NCBI GenBank assembly: GCA_013399895.1
Contig: VXBA01003716.1
Coordinates: 669,679 to 733,678 of the forward strand
Source of the DNA: Serilophus lunatus
Taxonomy: Eukaryota; Chordata; Aves; Passeriformes; Eurylaimidae
Direction of reading: 5' to 3'
DNA: 64,000 nt
The notes under the pieces were generated by a model. It was not told where the DNA came from and did not search any database. It saw only the letters and a list, made by a program, of their open reading frames with translations. A program made the position numbers and the translations under genes. This document shows positions 36,991-49,300 of this stretch, piece by piece (position 1 is the stretch's first letter; every line of letters begins with the position of its first letter).

Positions 36991-39900
36991 ACCAAGCGTG
37001 ACAGGACTGTTGCATCAGTTTGACAAGTGCTGAAGACGATTTAGACAACTTTTGATGGAGTTGCTGGGAGAGACAGGGCAATGAACAACAGAGGCAGAGG
37101 GAGGATTGGGAGGTAGTTTGGATTTCCATCCTTCTCCCCCTCCCCGCCTTCCAAAATAGTGTTTTCACAATTCGGAAGGAATTTTCCACTAAGTAAGCTT
37201 GACCACATCCGGATTAAATCTGATAAAAAGTCAACACTCATCCCACCCTCCCATGGCTCAGGCTCTGCTTTGTGAAGAGTAACTCCACCAGTCTCTCTGC
37301 TCATGTAACTTCCTGGGATTAGATACGTTGGGGCATATATATGTATCAGAGCGTTCAGCTGCACTGTTCAAATTCAGATTTTGTCAATCCAGAGCACATT
37401 GCTAATTCAAGTCGTTTCTGGACTGCAAATTCCTTCCTGTTTTGGACTGCCAAGTTCGTGTCTTTTCTAGAGCAGAGGTCCAGCTGAGTCCAAAATCAAA
37501 CACTAACTCTTCTAAGGTCCCTACTTTGCCACTGAGGTCAGTAGGGAATTGCCTCTGCTAAGTGAAACACCAGTAAGCAGTAAGAACTTTAAAATTTGGA
37601 CTCCAGCTTTTTGGTTCAGAGGGTTTCCTCAAGTAGTCCTTCTCTGGTGTCTGTTACTCCTACAGGCCCATCTGCAGCACGAAGCAACTGCTGAACCTGC
37701 CACTTTGACTAGGAGAATTTGGAGCAAAATTCTTTTACCTGTCATATAGCATAATAATGTTCTAAACTGCAGTCCTATCACCTCATACTGTGACCTTCTC
37801 CAAGGCAGAGCCAGAATGCTGCAGGAGGCACCATTTGGGAGTCAGCAGGAGGTGTGATTCCTCAAGTCAGTCTTGAACTGGTTCCACAGCATGGTGGAGT
37901 ATTGCTTTCCTGGCAAGAAATACAGGCAGCCGCAGTCCCAGCCATCTGAGGACATTAAAAAGCTCTTCCTCCAGGAACAGTTATTACCTCTAATACCCTG
38001 CTTAAGTTTAAATTTGGGTAATTACTTCCTGCTGACCTAGAAAAGATTCTTGGGTGCTTTTTTTTTTTTTTCTAGGTACTATATTTTTTCATGCTTTCTA
38101 TAGTAAACAGCTCTGTAGGAATGCTACACACTGTTAAACAGATGCTCTGCTGCACCCTGAAAGCTAGATGCAATTTGGAGATGGGTCATTATCAGTTGAG
38201 AAGCTCTGGGACTCAGCTGCTACAGGCAGGAGGTAATCATTAGTAGCAGGGCTGTGCAGTAGCATTGATGAAGATGTATGGTATTTGTGAGATATTTGAA
38301 TAATTAGCAATGGGATCTGCACGCCTCTTCTGCAGGAAACACCAGGTTGCTTTAGACGAACAAGATATATCCATCAAGGTGCTGTGACAGCCAGCCACAA
38401 TTCTTGGTGCAACTCACGCTGGCTTTAGTACCAGAGAGTCCTAAGGTGTGGTGAAGAGCGTTTTAAAGAAGCCTTGCTCTCTTCCTGCAGCCTCCCTTTT
38501 GATTGGAGGCCCTCTGTGGTCTGTTGCGGCCCTTCACTAGGTCAGAGATCTCCCATCGTCTTCCTATTTATGGTACATCCGGAGACTTGTCTTGTTGTGT
38601 TAATTTGCTCATGTTCCTTCTTAGCCTCTTAATCTTTATTGCATGTTTTTCCTGACAGAATTTTTTCTATTTTTGGTTTTACTGGACTTGAGAGTTTAAT
38701 GGATGCAGTTAGAAGATCTGAATAAATCATTATGGAAAGAATTAAAAGAGGTGAGATTTGCTTCATTTTGTTTCTGTAATGAAAAAAAACAAACTAACAA
38801 AATTTTTCAAAAACCATTTTCAATCCTTGCTTAACTCTGCAGGGGAATATGATGTGGTGCTTAAGAAACAACTGACTTAAATTTGAATTTAACTTACAGC
38901 CTGATGAAAACTAAACTATGCAGCCGAAAACCTGTATAGTCTGGTACAGGACCCATTTTTGTCCTTGGAAGTTATATCAGAGAGGCTGACCTATGGCACT
39001 TTGTTACATTGGTGTTTAACTGATTTAACATGGATACAATGGAGTCTTCATCTCTTCTAATGAAACTGTTCTGGATGGAAAGTCTCTTCCAAAGGGCAGA
39101 AACATAGACGCATTTTCAAGCACTTAAAATCTCTCTACCACCTCTCTCTTCTGTAGTTTCTTGTCCTGCCTCCCAGTAACACCATTGCAAGTTACCCAAG
39201 TCCTCCCTAGTGCCTCTCAAATCAACATAACAGTCTTACTGTGGTTGGCAGAAGTGCAGTCTTTTTCTTGATGCCAATATTATTTAAGACTTGAAGACTT
39301 TAACGATACATGTCAGGTGCCTAAAGTTCAGGTGCTCCTCGTTCATAAGAGTGTGCAAATGATAATGTGATGAAAACAAACGTACAACATTGTGTGACAT
39401 GGAAACACCTAGAGCATGTCTACCTCAAGTGCTTGCAGAATGGCTTTATAAATTGGCACCTGTGCTTTGGCTATCATGAAACCCCAGCATTGTAATGCTG
39501 GGTGTGGGGATTTTATTTTCAATGGACTCAGAACTCAAAATCAGAGTGTTCCATGTCAGGTCCAAAAAACACAACCTTTTTTCTGTAATGTTGAAACTTT
39601 TTTCTTTGCCCTAAAAAAGGCAAAGGAGAAATGCTTTAGTCTTTCCAAAATAGGATTTTTAAAGCTTTTTGTTCTGAGAAATGTTTTGATTGTTTTGATC
39701 TATTTGAACACAAACACATTTTGAGAGGTATTTTTCTTTGAGTGAACATCAAGCATTACATTCAACTTTTTCTAGTGAGTTAGCTTAGCAGATTGAGGCT
39801 GAAGAGAAAGAACCCTGTTGATTCTGTCAGCTTGTTTTGTAGACAAAGACAGCAAAACTCAGATATATCAGCATAGAAGGAAAAACCCTACAAAAGCTAA

Positions 39901-42900
39901 GTGGTGAAAAGAAAAAGGAGGGGCTACAAAAAATGAAACTTGCCTGTGAGAGCATTTGCAAAAGACAACAGCAATGAAGTAGAGAAAATGAGCATTTCTT
40001 TCCTTGGAGCTACTCATTTCTGACCTTCACAACAAATCACTCCTTCCACTATAGATGAAATATTAACTCTCTTGCTAGAAACCTATGGGCTTTTTGCAGG
40101 ACAGTCACAAAGCAATGGACAGCTCTGTCTTTAACTTATTTTAAAAAGAAGGGGAAAAAATGTAATCACTGCAGACTGGAATTACAGGTGAAGCCATCTA
40201 GCTGATGGGGAGGATGGTGGGATGAGAGGTAGTGGAGAGGAGCCCAAAGGGGAAGCAGAGAGGAGTGATGAAGATGTGATGTCTGACCTGCAGAGCGCCT
40301 TCAGCTGAGCCTGCCTGGCACCAGCAGAGAGGTGGGAGGCCACAAAGAGTTGTATGTATGGGTGGCTGGTGTTTGGGATGCACTGTATGGGGCTCCATGT
40401 TTTCACTTCAGTCACTGAACTGCTCTTCTCTCCATTTTGGAGCAGGAACATGTTTTGTAATGATTAGCCACAACACAGGACTGGCTTTTACTCCTTGATG
40501 TAAATGCTATCTAGTCAGGCATTTCTATGGCAGGTTAAATAGATCTGAGATATTCAGGACCTTAATTGGCCAAGGTGTACTCTAGGAGTAGTTTGGAGAT
40601 AGAACGGAAAAGACTGAGGGATTGTCACGCTTGTAAAACTTACGTATTTTCTGTGCTGTAAGGAGCACCGGCCACTGGGGAGCTCTTTGTGCCTGGATAT
40701 ACTCTTACTTTTCAGCTGACAATGAAGGAAGAGGAGAGGGGACTCAGAAGTACTGATTTATTTTGCTCTGTTGTATTTTTGTCAGTGATAGAAAACAGAT
40801 ATTAAGAGCAATCCCAAGAACATGGTTGTACCCAATTTTTTAGGTGCAAGCTATTTGCAGCTCTGACACCGCAGACATTGTGTCTGTTATTTGTCGTTCA
40901 GGACTTGGGCCTAAAGTCTTTGCCTATCTCTCATCACCTGTTTCTAACACCATCTTCCTTTATGTATAGTCGTGTTATCAAGCACCACCACAACACATCC
41001 AGTTCCCAGAAACATTTGTGTATTTCTTTCTATGTCCTGTAACTTGTGGCTTTTGGCACATGCCAGATGGTTTGGTGTGTATGATGGGTGTGTGCTGGTG
41101 ATATATGTTCCTCTTGAGTCTCTCTTCATCCCAGATTTGCCCTGTCCATTGGAAAATGTGGTGGAGGGTCAATATATGGGGTCTACCACTGGCCATCAGC
41201 TGCTCAGGCCAGGTCCTGCTCAGCATGCAGAAGGACAGGGATGGCACCCTAGGGCAAAGAAAAGTATTGTTGCCACAGGTAGGCACCAACTCTAGACACA
41301 GCTCATGTGTTTGAGTCAAAGTATAATTAACCTAGATAGGGATCTTGATATCACAAGACGGTACTGAAACCAAGAGCTTAACAGGACTTCTACAAAGGAA
41401 GAGAATAGCCTATGGCTACAGGAGTCTGAAAACAGTTTCCTTTTATTGGTTTTCTGGTTTTCAAATGAGGGCCATGATCTTTTTATTTGAAAGGGCTTGA
41501 ATTAACTGTGAACTGTCACTGTTAGAAGAAAACACTTACTTTAAGGGCAAGTTATAACATAGTGGGTTGCTGTGGATTTTCTGATACTTCCCTCTGAAGC
41601 ACCTTATGCTGGCCAAGGAGAGGAGCTGACCATGCGCAGAAATTGAGAGTGTCTCCTTCTGGTCTGAAAAACCTGTTGGAGGTCCCAAACCTGACTGGGA
41701 AAGGCGATGGGAAGGGAGAGTAGCAGTGAGGAAGGGCTGGGGAGAACATGTGCATGGGTTCACTTGTAATTAGGAGATTTAAACTTTGAAAGAAGTTAAT
41801 TAATAATGAAACTTCTGAGTGAATGGTGCAGATTATGAAGACTGGCTTTGTCAGCAGCTGCAATTAATTACAGGCTCAGGGAAAAGGAGGGGGAGGGGTG
41901 AGGGATGTGGGAAAGGGGAGGCATCACCAAAGGAAAGATGATAAACCTCGCTGCAGGCTGTTGCTGTGGTGACAGGAGGCAGTAGCTGTGGTTGATGGCA
42001 GTGACAGATTGAAGGTAGCAGGTACTTTCAATTGCTCCCTCCACCGACCCAAGCATGCAGCAACCCCTCCTGACTCAGGGCAAGAGATGCTTTGGTTTTC
42101 TCCTTGTACTTCCTTCGTGCTGCAGGTTGGATGTGCTTTCTCAGGGTTCCCAACTGCTCCAAAAGGAAAATGGTGAGGCAGTGGCTTTTTCTAGTATCAC
42201 TTTAATAGCCTGTGAATGGCCAGTGGTCCAGCAGCATCTCTGAGAAGCATGGATAATGCTGATAAACTTTAAGAGCTGATATCCAAAAAGCAGGGGAAGG
42301 GAAATCGTGTGTAGCTAGCCACAGCTTTTTGAATAAGAAGCTGAGGACCTTGAGCATTTGGCCTAAGTTTCAACCTTTTGGAGAGTGTTTGCTGTGACTG
42401 GTCAGGTCTTGTGCTTCAAGGTCTCACCAGCTGTCTGAAGGCACCCTGCTCTGGTCTGCACAGCCCTGGGGGGACACTGCAAGGAGAGTGAGAGGGGCAT
42501 CGGAGCATCCTGATCACCCACACACTGCTGCTGCCAAACCACGTGCATAGAAGTGTAGACCTGTATTAAATAAAAACTCCTGATTTTGAGCCCTTTTGCC
42601 TGAATTTCCTGAGTTTGGCTGCAAAGAGTAGTACTTGTATGCTCTACCTCTGGTTCTCTTGTGTTATGTGTTCTGATGGGAAAAACAAAACACCTGACTT
42701 TTTAAAAACAATATCTGGTTTTCATTCTTTTATGTATTAATTTCATCCAGGGCTGTTCCAAAGCTATGATTTTGTCCACGCTTCTTCTGACTTCCTTATG
42801 CCTAGGTGGAGACACTTTTGCAACCATTGGCTCAGCCCACTCTGACACGCTTGGCCCCTTGAAGAATGTCATTCAGCACTGATCCCTTCACCAGGGCTTA

Positions 42901-43047
42901 ACTGGTGCTGCCTTTTCAGTCTGTCAAAGCACCTGCTGTGAAAGGGAGAGGCTGAGAGAGCTGGAACTGAAGGTTCAGGAAGACCTTATCCACATGTATC
43001 AATATGTGATGGGGCTAGTAAAAGACACAGATTGCTCAGTTGCACGC
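36991..43047. other. Unassigned non-coding stretch
   Basis: No exon recognised on either strand. Local items: T run at about 38060-38072 and short open frames with no motif. It may hold unrecognised old repeats. Confidence 0.3.
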
Positions 43048-43313
43048 AGTGACAGGGCAAGAAGCAAAGGCCACAGCCTGAAAAGTGGAATGCTCTATTT
43101 AAACACAAGAAAACACTTTTTCTCTATGTAAATAGTTAAATGTTGGAACAGGTTGCCCAGAGAGGTTCTGGTGTCTCCATACTTGAAGATATTCAAATCC
43201 CAACTGTATGTGACCTTGAGCAATCTGTTGTAGTTGATGCTACTTTCAGCGGGGAAGATAACCTCCAGAGTCCCTTCCAACCTCAACCATTCTGTGGCTC
43301 TACAATTCTGTGA
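43048..43313 (+). mobile_element. CR1 LINE fragment, sense orientation, with 3' terminus
   Basis: 'gaaaacactttttctctatgtaaatagttaaatgttggaacaggttgcccagagagg', then 'acttgaagatattcaaatccc', then 'cccttccaacctcaaccattctgtg' and terminal repeats (CTACAATTCTGTG). This is the classic sense 3' end of CR1. It is one of only a few sense-strand copies in the window. Confidence 0.95.
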
Positions 43314-44627
43314 ATGATGATGCCATGTAGATTTTGAGAAGTCCAGAGAAAAATTGTAGTCTTATCCAGAAATCCTGTGTGAGCTAATGGAAACCTCTCA
43401 AATTACTTTCCTGAGCTTTGGATCAGATCATTAAAGAAAGTTTTAAGAGACAGGAAAGTGGAAAGCTAAAGTTATGTTGTATAGACCACTGAGGGCAGAT
43501 ACTTTATTTTTGCTCCCCTTTTGGTGCGTTCCTCTCAGAAAAGGCCTCTGGTTTTGAAGCCTACATCAAGGGTGGGCTCTGTGTGCATGACACTGTACAG
43601 CTCTTGGCATTGACTTAGGATGGATAGTGATAGCATGTTCTTGAAGTCACCCTACAGCATCATTGGCACAGTAGAACTAGTCCCCTGCTCTTGTCTGATT
43701 TTGCAGCTGAAGGTACCTCACCGAAAAGCAGCTGGGGGAGAAGAGAAAGAATTAATAATCTTCTAGATCAGATTGTGCAGGTTAGTCATAAATCACTGTC
43801 ACAGAGTGAGGAGGGAAGACTTGCTCAGAACAAACCATAGTTGTGAGTGTCTTTCAGAAGTGATCAGAGATATAGGCCACTATTTGATTCAGTACTGCAA
43901 GGACTGGAAAGGGATGTACTCAGTGGCTGTATTTTAAGTGGATAATTTCATGGCTCTATTATTTAAAAAAGATAAAATAAAGTTGTCTGACAGTGGAAAC
44001 AGGGCAGATATGTTACTCTGAGGTGTGCAAAATGCTCAAGAATGATGGTTCTGCCTGAGCTTGGAAATCAATTCTCATTAGCTCTACATCACTGCTTTGC
44101 AGTAGGAACACCGTAGAAGTATTGCAGAAACATGCCCACTTTTAGAGCTAAATACTGTAAATTCTTTGATAAGTATCTAGCAGGCCTTAAGACTCCTTCA
44201 GGAGGAGAGGGGTGGTGAAGAGGAGGCAGATGAAGGGTGTGGAGAGCACAATAAAGGTCACATAAATACACCAATTTTATCCTATTTTCTAATAAGTAAA
44301 TGAAGTGGCACTTGATGAAATTAAAAGGCAACGAATTAAAAATAAATAGGAGGGAACAAATTTTAATGTAAAGTGTAATTAGCCAATGTAGCTCATGGCT
44401 GCCAACTATTATTGAATCAGATATTTTAGCAAGACTATCAACAAAGGATTAAAATGAATAAGCGAAGCATCTGCAGGGACACCAGTTTAGCAGAGAAAAC
44501 AATTACAAGGACTATCAATCCTCATGCTTTAGGCCATGGACAGATCACCAGCTGGGGTCTGAAATTTAATTTCTCCCCATAGCTACTGAATATCTTAGGC
44601 ATATCATGGAATTTTATCCAGGGTGGG

Positions 44628-44680
44628 TTGCTGGTAGAAGCAGAATAAGAGATTAGATGGACCATTGGCAACTCTTTACC
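44628..44680 (+). mobile_element. Possible old CR1-type 3' fragment
   Basis: 'agaagcagaataagagattagatggaccattggca' resembles the old CR1/L3 3' end 'ggatactgggctagatggaccattggtctga'. Short, tentative. Confidence 0.35.
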
Positions 44681-44865
44681 CCCAAGTTCATCTTAGAAGG
44701 GAAGAGAGACTTTTAGGCTTGTGTTGTACCCTCTTCCCAGAAGGGCAATTACTAGCTCACACAGAGATCAGTCAATCCATTTTGATTTAAATCTCTAGAT
44801 CTTAGAGATCTCTGATGCATTTGAGTATGAGTCACTGTGGAAAATCTCTTCTATGTTATTGGAAG

Positions 44866-44905
44866 ATTCAGTAAACCAACGAGGAGAGACATTCAGTAAA
44901 CCAAC
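44866..44905. repeat. 25-bp-period imperfect direct duplication
   Basis: The 15-mer ATTCAGTAAACCAAC occurs at 44866-44880 and again at 44891-44905, each followed by a GAG-rich stretch. Local duplication about 280 bp before exon A. No role apparent. Confidence 0.9.
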
Positions 44906-45162
44906 AAGAGAGGAGCAAGTGTGTATTTAACTATGGCAATAATTTAACTTGTATAGATACCTTGGGCCTTTTTGTGCTACTTCTACTTTCCGTTTTTGAA
45001 GAGTTTTGGCTTAATCAACACGTGGAGTAGTGATGAACTGAGAGGTGAGAATAAAAGAATGTAACAAATCAGCAAACCAGCATTTCTTTCCCTTAATCTT
45101 CCTATTTTAATACCTCAAGCTTAGAGCAAGCTTATCTGAGGCATGATGCTTTTGCAGAAGTT

Positions 45163-45181
45163 TTCCTTGACTCTTTTCCAC
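45163..45181 (+). promoter_or_regulatory. CACNA1I: U12-type (AT-AC class) branch site and 3' splice site of the intron before CACNA1I exon A
   Basis: The bases TTCCTTGAC at 45163-45171 match the minor-spliceosome branch-site consensus (TTCCTTRAY), with the likely branch A at 45170. The intron then ends CCAC at 45181, 11 nt from the branch A, within the short spacing typical of U12 introns. There is no AG between the in-frame TGA and the conserved WFE codons, so an ordinary U2 acceptor cannot keep these residues. AT-AC introns are known in voltage-gated Na+ and Ca2+ channel genes. The matching 5' splice site (ATATCCTT type) was not found next to a plausible exon here, so the donor dinucleotide is inferred. 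Confidence 0.85.
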
Positions 45182-45293
45182 CTGGTTCGAGTGTGTCAGC
45201 ATGATGGTGATTTTGCTAAACTGTGTTACCCTGGGAATGTACCAGCCCTGTGAGGATATGGACTGCCTTTCTGACAGGTGTAAAATCTTGCAG
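45182..45293 (+). CDS. CACNA1I: CACNA1I exon A (probably exon 2): repeat I S1 and S1-S2 loop
   Basis: Internal exon of a T-type calcium channel alpha-1 subunit, a plasma-membrane protein that conducts low-voltage-activated Ca2+ current. The single base at 45182 completes a split codon (Pro if the preceding exon ends in CC). It is followed by 37 codons beginning WFECVSMM, which give the S1 helix, and then an extracellular loop with three cysteines (QPC, MDC, DRC), ending KILQ. The donor is CAG|GTAAGC at 45293/45294, phase 0. The residues match Cav3 channels, and together with exons B and C the match is best to Cav3.3. The start is set by the conserved WFE residues and a U12-type AC acceptor, because a TGA lies in frame just upstream (45168-45170) and no AG is available between them. 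I see no frameshift or stop inside the exon. Confidence 0.9.
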
Positions 45294-46238
45294 GTAAGCA
45301 GACTTTCTTCTCGTTGTGATGGTGCTTCAGTCCAAGTCACAAATTTTCATGCATGCTTTCCTTCAGCGTGTGGGCAATACCTTCCCGGAGAGGTTGGCAA
45401 GATTGTCTCTGGCAGTAAGCTATCCTGTTGTAAAACGGCAAAAACTTGCTTTGAGGAGGGGAATGGGGTGAGAAAGAGAATTAATGAAGTTTACTTGTGA
45501 CCATGCAATACAGAACAGTGGCTAATCTTCCTGAATGTAAGCAGAGGTTTCCTAATGTAGACAGCTGCAAGATGCATAGCTCAGACTTCAGCCAGGAGAG
45601 AACAGCAGCTCTCAATGCATCTGCTGTTGAGGAGCCAAGAGTGGTACTGATTCAACTGGTACTGTGGCATTCAGGATGCTCAGAGGAAGAGGAAATTAAA
45701 GGAATGCTTAGAAGGGCCACGAGTATATTCAGCTAACTGTGCTTTTGCTTCCCCGAAGAGAAGGTGACAGCAAAGGATGCCATCCATAGTGTTGTGGCTA
45801 AGACCTTCAGATATGTGTGGCTTCTATTTGTGGTGGCTATGAGCTGTCCAAACTCCACACGAAGCTGTGCAATGTCCTCAGCTCTGCCATTTGCAGCAGG
45901 GTGATGAGGAGCCCCTCCTGGGGGCTTTAGAAAAACAGTTTTTCCTGGCCAGGTTTGGACCTGCTGGTGACGAGCCAATACCTTCTTTCAAGTCTATATA
46001 AGAAGTTCTCCAAGTCTGCACCCATTACTTCACCTGTGGGGGGAAAAAATGTGGGAATCCTCTGTGAGCATGAGCAGCAGGAAGCTATGATGCCAGGGAT
46101 GCATGGGAGAAGCTTTTCCAGCCCTTCTTCTAACTCCTTTTCAAAAACACTTAAATCTGTATTTATGTCACATTCTGTGTTTTAAAGTGTAAGGCTGAGA
46201 ATACTTATCAGATGTGCTCTTCTGTTTATGTTTGGCAG
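45294..46238 (+). other. CACNA1I: CACNA1I intron between exons A and B (945 bp, GT-AG)
   Basis: Starts GTAAGC and ends TTTGGCAG, an ordinary U2-type intron in contrast to the one before exon A. No repeat or additional exon recognised inside. The reading frame of exon A runs on as open for some distance into the intron, which is chance. Confidence 0.93.
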
Positions 46239-46372
46239 GTGTTTGATGATTTTATCTTCATCTTCTTTGCCATGGAAATGGTCTTAAAAATGGTGGCCCT
46301 GGGAATCTTTGGCAAGAAGTGTTACCTTGGAGATACCTGGAACCGCTTGGATTTCTTCATTGTCATGGCTGG
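46239..46372 (+). CDS. CACNA1I: CACNA1I exon B (probably exon 3): repeat I S2-S3
   Basis: Second exon of the same T-type channel. The acceptor is TTTGGCAG|GTG, and 44 codons plus two bases run from VFDDFIFIFF to FFIVMA, with GG as the first two bases of a split Gly codon. The donor is GG|GTAGGT. It encodes S2, with the conserved acidic residue in AMEMVLK, then a short cytoplasmic link (GKKCYLGDTW), then S3 with the conserved Asp in NRLDFF. By analogy with other voltage-gated channels, these S2 and S3 acidic residues belong to the charge-transfer centre that S4 moves through. Residues at FIFIFFAMEMVLK fit Cav3.3 better than Cav3.1 (AFFAVEM-type). Exon A is 945 bp upstream and phase 0 on both sides fits. 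The exon is intact. Confidence 0.94.
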
Positions 46373-49300
46373 GTAGGTTGATAGTTTCTGGATTTATTTG
46401 TTCTGTCTTTACTAATGCAGCACGGAACAGAAATGGCGTAATCGAGGGGAAAGCTTCTACACCGGTGCTACTCTAGTACATCTGCTGAACTAGAATCAGG
46501 CATGCAGGGGTTAGCAGTCTATAGAAGAAACAGCAAACAAGATATCTTAGGTCCCCAGCTGATGTACAGCCATCTGTCTTGCACAACTTCTATAGAGGGT
46601 GTTAATTTGAAAAGCTATCCCAGAAAGTTTTTTGTTTGATTAGTTTTGGTTTTGTGATGTTTTTGGTGGTTTTTTTTTGTTGGTTGGTTTTTTAGTGAGG
46701 GGAGGGGGTTATGGTTTTGCTTTTTTTTTTAAAATGTCTGAGTAGAAGAAGTGTAACCCTTATCAGAACCAAACTAAAGCTAATGTTTCTGTTGCCAGCA
46801 GCAGTGTTTCAAAGATAGGAATGTAATCTTTGTTACTCAGAGCTTTTGTCTTTGTATTGTACAAGTGTTATCCACATTACTATCAGAACAAGCTGACATT
46901 TGAGTGTTTTTTACAATAAAGCTGTTATGGTGAAGCTCTGGTTGTTCCTTTTGCACGTATGAAGTGGAAAGTCTAACAGGATTTGGCTTCTGAATCACAG
47001 AAAAATATCCATTTCTGAGATCAGTGGGATATGCTCTTTTGGAGTTCTAATTTTCAATTAGAATGCCTTGTGGTATAATAATAATAATAAAAAAGCCAGA
47101 AATATATAAGTAAAATTGCTATTCTTAACAGCAAAAAGGGAATATCTTTTCAGAGAGGAACCCTCACTTTTTTTCTTCCTCCCAGCAAGGAATTTTCAGC
47201 ATCTACCATTGCCTGGAAGTGTATGTATTACTGACTAAGTCAGCAGTCAGTTCAAGCTCACTTTGCAGAGTTTTCCCCTGTGGTGTGGAGCAGTACTGTC
47301 TTTATATTTGCTTTTGACACAGTTCTTCTACAGCAAGACTTGAAAGTCGTTCCCTCTGGAGGGGCATGTAATTGTTTGCTTCTGGGAGGAGCACAGAAGA
47401 GATTTTCAAACTCAGTGCAGTTGTAAAAGTTTGAAGGCTGATTCTCGGCCAGGTAGTGCATGGAACGAGGACAGGCAGATGAAAGCTGTTGGCTTTTCTG
47501 AATTAACACAATATATGTGAGATGGGAAGACCTTTCTTGTAGCTGAGCCTGCTGTGATTAACATCAGATTTAAAATGGCCTGACATGAGGACTATGAGTG
47601 AAAGTTAAAGTCTCTGATGCATGGTGATGAGAAAAAACAGATCATTGTATGTTCTAACCTGAGCTCCTTGTGGCAAAATTGTTGGAGACTGGATGCAGGG
47701 AAAGCAAGAACCTAGCAGAGCAGCTCTTGAGGAAGAAAGGGATGAACTGGTGTGTTTGAAAAGGGGACCTTGGAGCCCATCGTGCTTCTCTGTGTGGGTG
47801 GTATGCTGCGATATGTTGGGAGAAAGACTCTGCTCCACGTGGGCACAGGAGCACCACCATGTGAAGTGAAAGTCTTGGGAACTCAAGGTCTTGCTCTGCC
47901 TGGGGTCCCTGCAAGCAATGATATGTGAATGGTGCTATCTGAAGAGAAGTTGAAATTGGTGGGGCAATGCTAAATGAAAGCGATTGAGCTCAAGCACCTA
48001 CTAGCTAGATGAGAAGGTAGAAAATTCAATTTACATAGTCCATTTTGTCACCACCGTTGGCAGAATTTTGAGGAGAGAGACTCTTTTGTGCATCTGATGG
48101 CAGTTCTAGGGGAAAAAAGCTCATATCTGAACTCCTTTCAATGCCAAGGAGATCTAGAATCAGCTCCTTAGATATGAAATAATCAGTGTGGAGGATTTTT
48201 CATTTCAGGTCCAAAATGGAAAGAAATTTGTTTCCTGATAACTATGCAATTGTCTTCATGAGGTGCCAGGCTGAAATGATAGTAATCTCATTAGAATATC
48301 TGATCTCAAAAGACTTCTGCTAAAGAAAGATTTTTCTATTTAGTTATATAGAACTAATGACTATATAATGTATTTTCAGTTATAAAAGCTTGTGGTTATT
48401 AATTCATTATTCTTTGAAAATCATTAAAATTGTCTGCACCGTTTAAATCAAATCCAAGGCTTAAACTTGCTCTTGTACACTGTAGGCTTTTATTTAACCT
48501 GAAATGTAAGCCCTAAGCTTTATCCTCATTGATCCCACACCTGGATCATGGCTTCAGCTTACTCTGGTCCAGATGCTGCCTTAGCCTTCTGACTTAGAGA
48601 GGGCATCCTTGTATATTTTCTCTATGCCAGTGAATTAGATCCTGATCAGAGGCTAATTAGTTTTCTCTAAGAGCTTTCTCCTTTTTGTGGTCCTGGATTT
48701 CCATTTTCTGCAAGGGAGATCATGAACTTTGCTCTTAAGATAACACCTGTGGTGTTGAGAAGTAACGCCTGGCCTAGAATATGTGCAGCTTCTCTCAGTT
48801 TCAGGAAGAACTAGCCCTTCCTAGCCTTTTCTTTTTCCTTCTCCCTTTCCAAATAAACAAAAACAAGGCAGCAAAGGTTGGAAAAATTATCTATAGTATG
48901 GAAAAGTGAAGTACAGGCAAGGGACCATTCTGTCAGGCATTCCTGGGCAGCTATCTCCCTCTGGCTTGCTGTATGGCAGCATGTTTTATCAAAGAGCATA
49001 ATGACTATTTGCTGCTGTTGCCCAAGATGGTGTTTTGGTTACATAAACAATGCATTCATGCAGTCATTTGTAGTTTTTTTCCTCACTTCCTTGGAAAGCC
49101 AAAAGCTATGGTTTTAGTTAGCTGAATTCCCTCATGTGCCCTTGCCCTCCTTGCCCCTGCTCCCCACGCAACCCAGCAGCTCAAGGAGGAAGACTCCTTT
49201 GTCACTAAAACTGTTCAGTTTCCATGGCAATAGGAGCTGACATCACCAGAACTTTCTTCCCTCTCACTCAGTCCCTCCCCCAACAATCTTCAACACATTT

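Larger units (their letters stand above)
1..45181 (+). other. Upstream non-coding DNA, presumed intron 1 of CACNA1I
   Basis: No coding exon could be supported in this stretch on either strand. It ends with the 3' splice signal of CACNA1I exon A, so at least its right part is intron. No sequence resembling the channel N-terminus (the segment just before NPWFE) was found, nor an obvious CpG-rich first exon. Exon 1 therefore probably lies left of the window and most or all of this DNA is one long intron. I cannot exclude that the left part is 5' flank and that a divergent exon 1 was missed. Recognised repeats inside it are listed separately. Confidence 0.55.

Noticed and set aside
45188..45191. 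Ordinary AG acceptor (TTCGAG|TGT) for exon A
   Set aside because: It would drop the conserved WFE codons and change the exon phase, while the AC acceptor with the U12 branch site preserves both.
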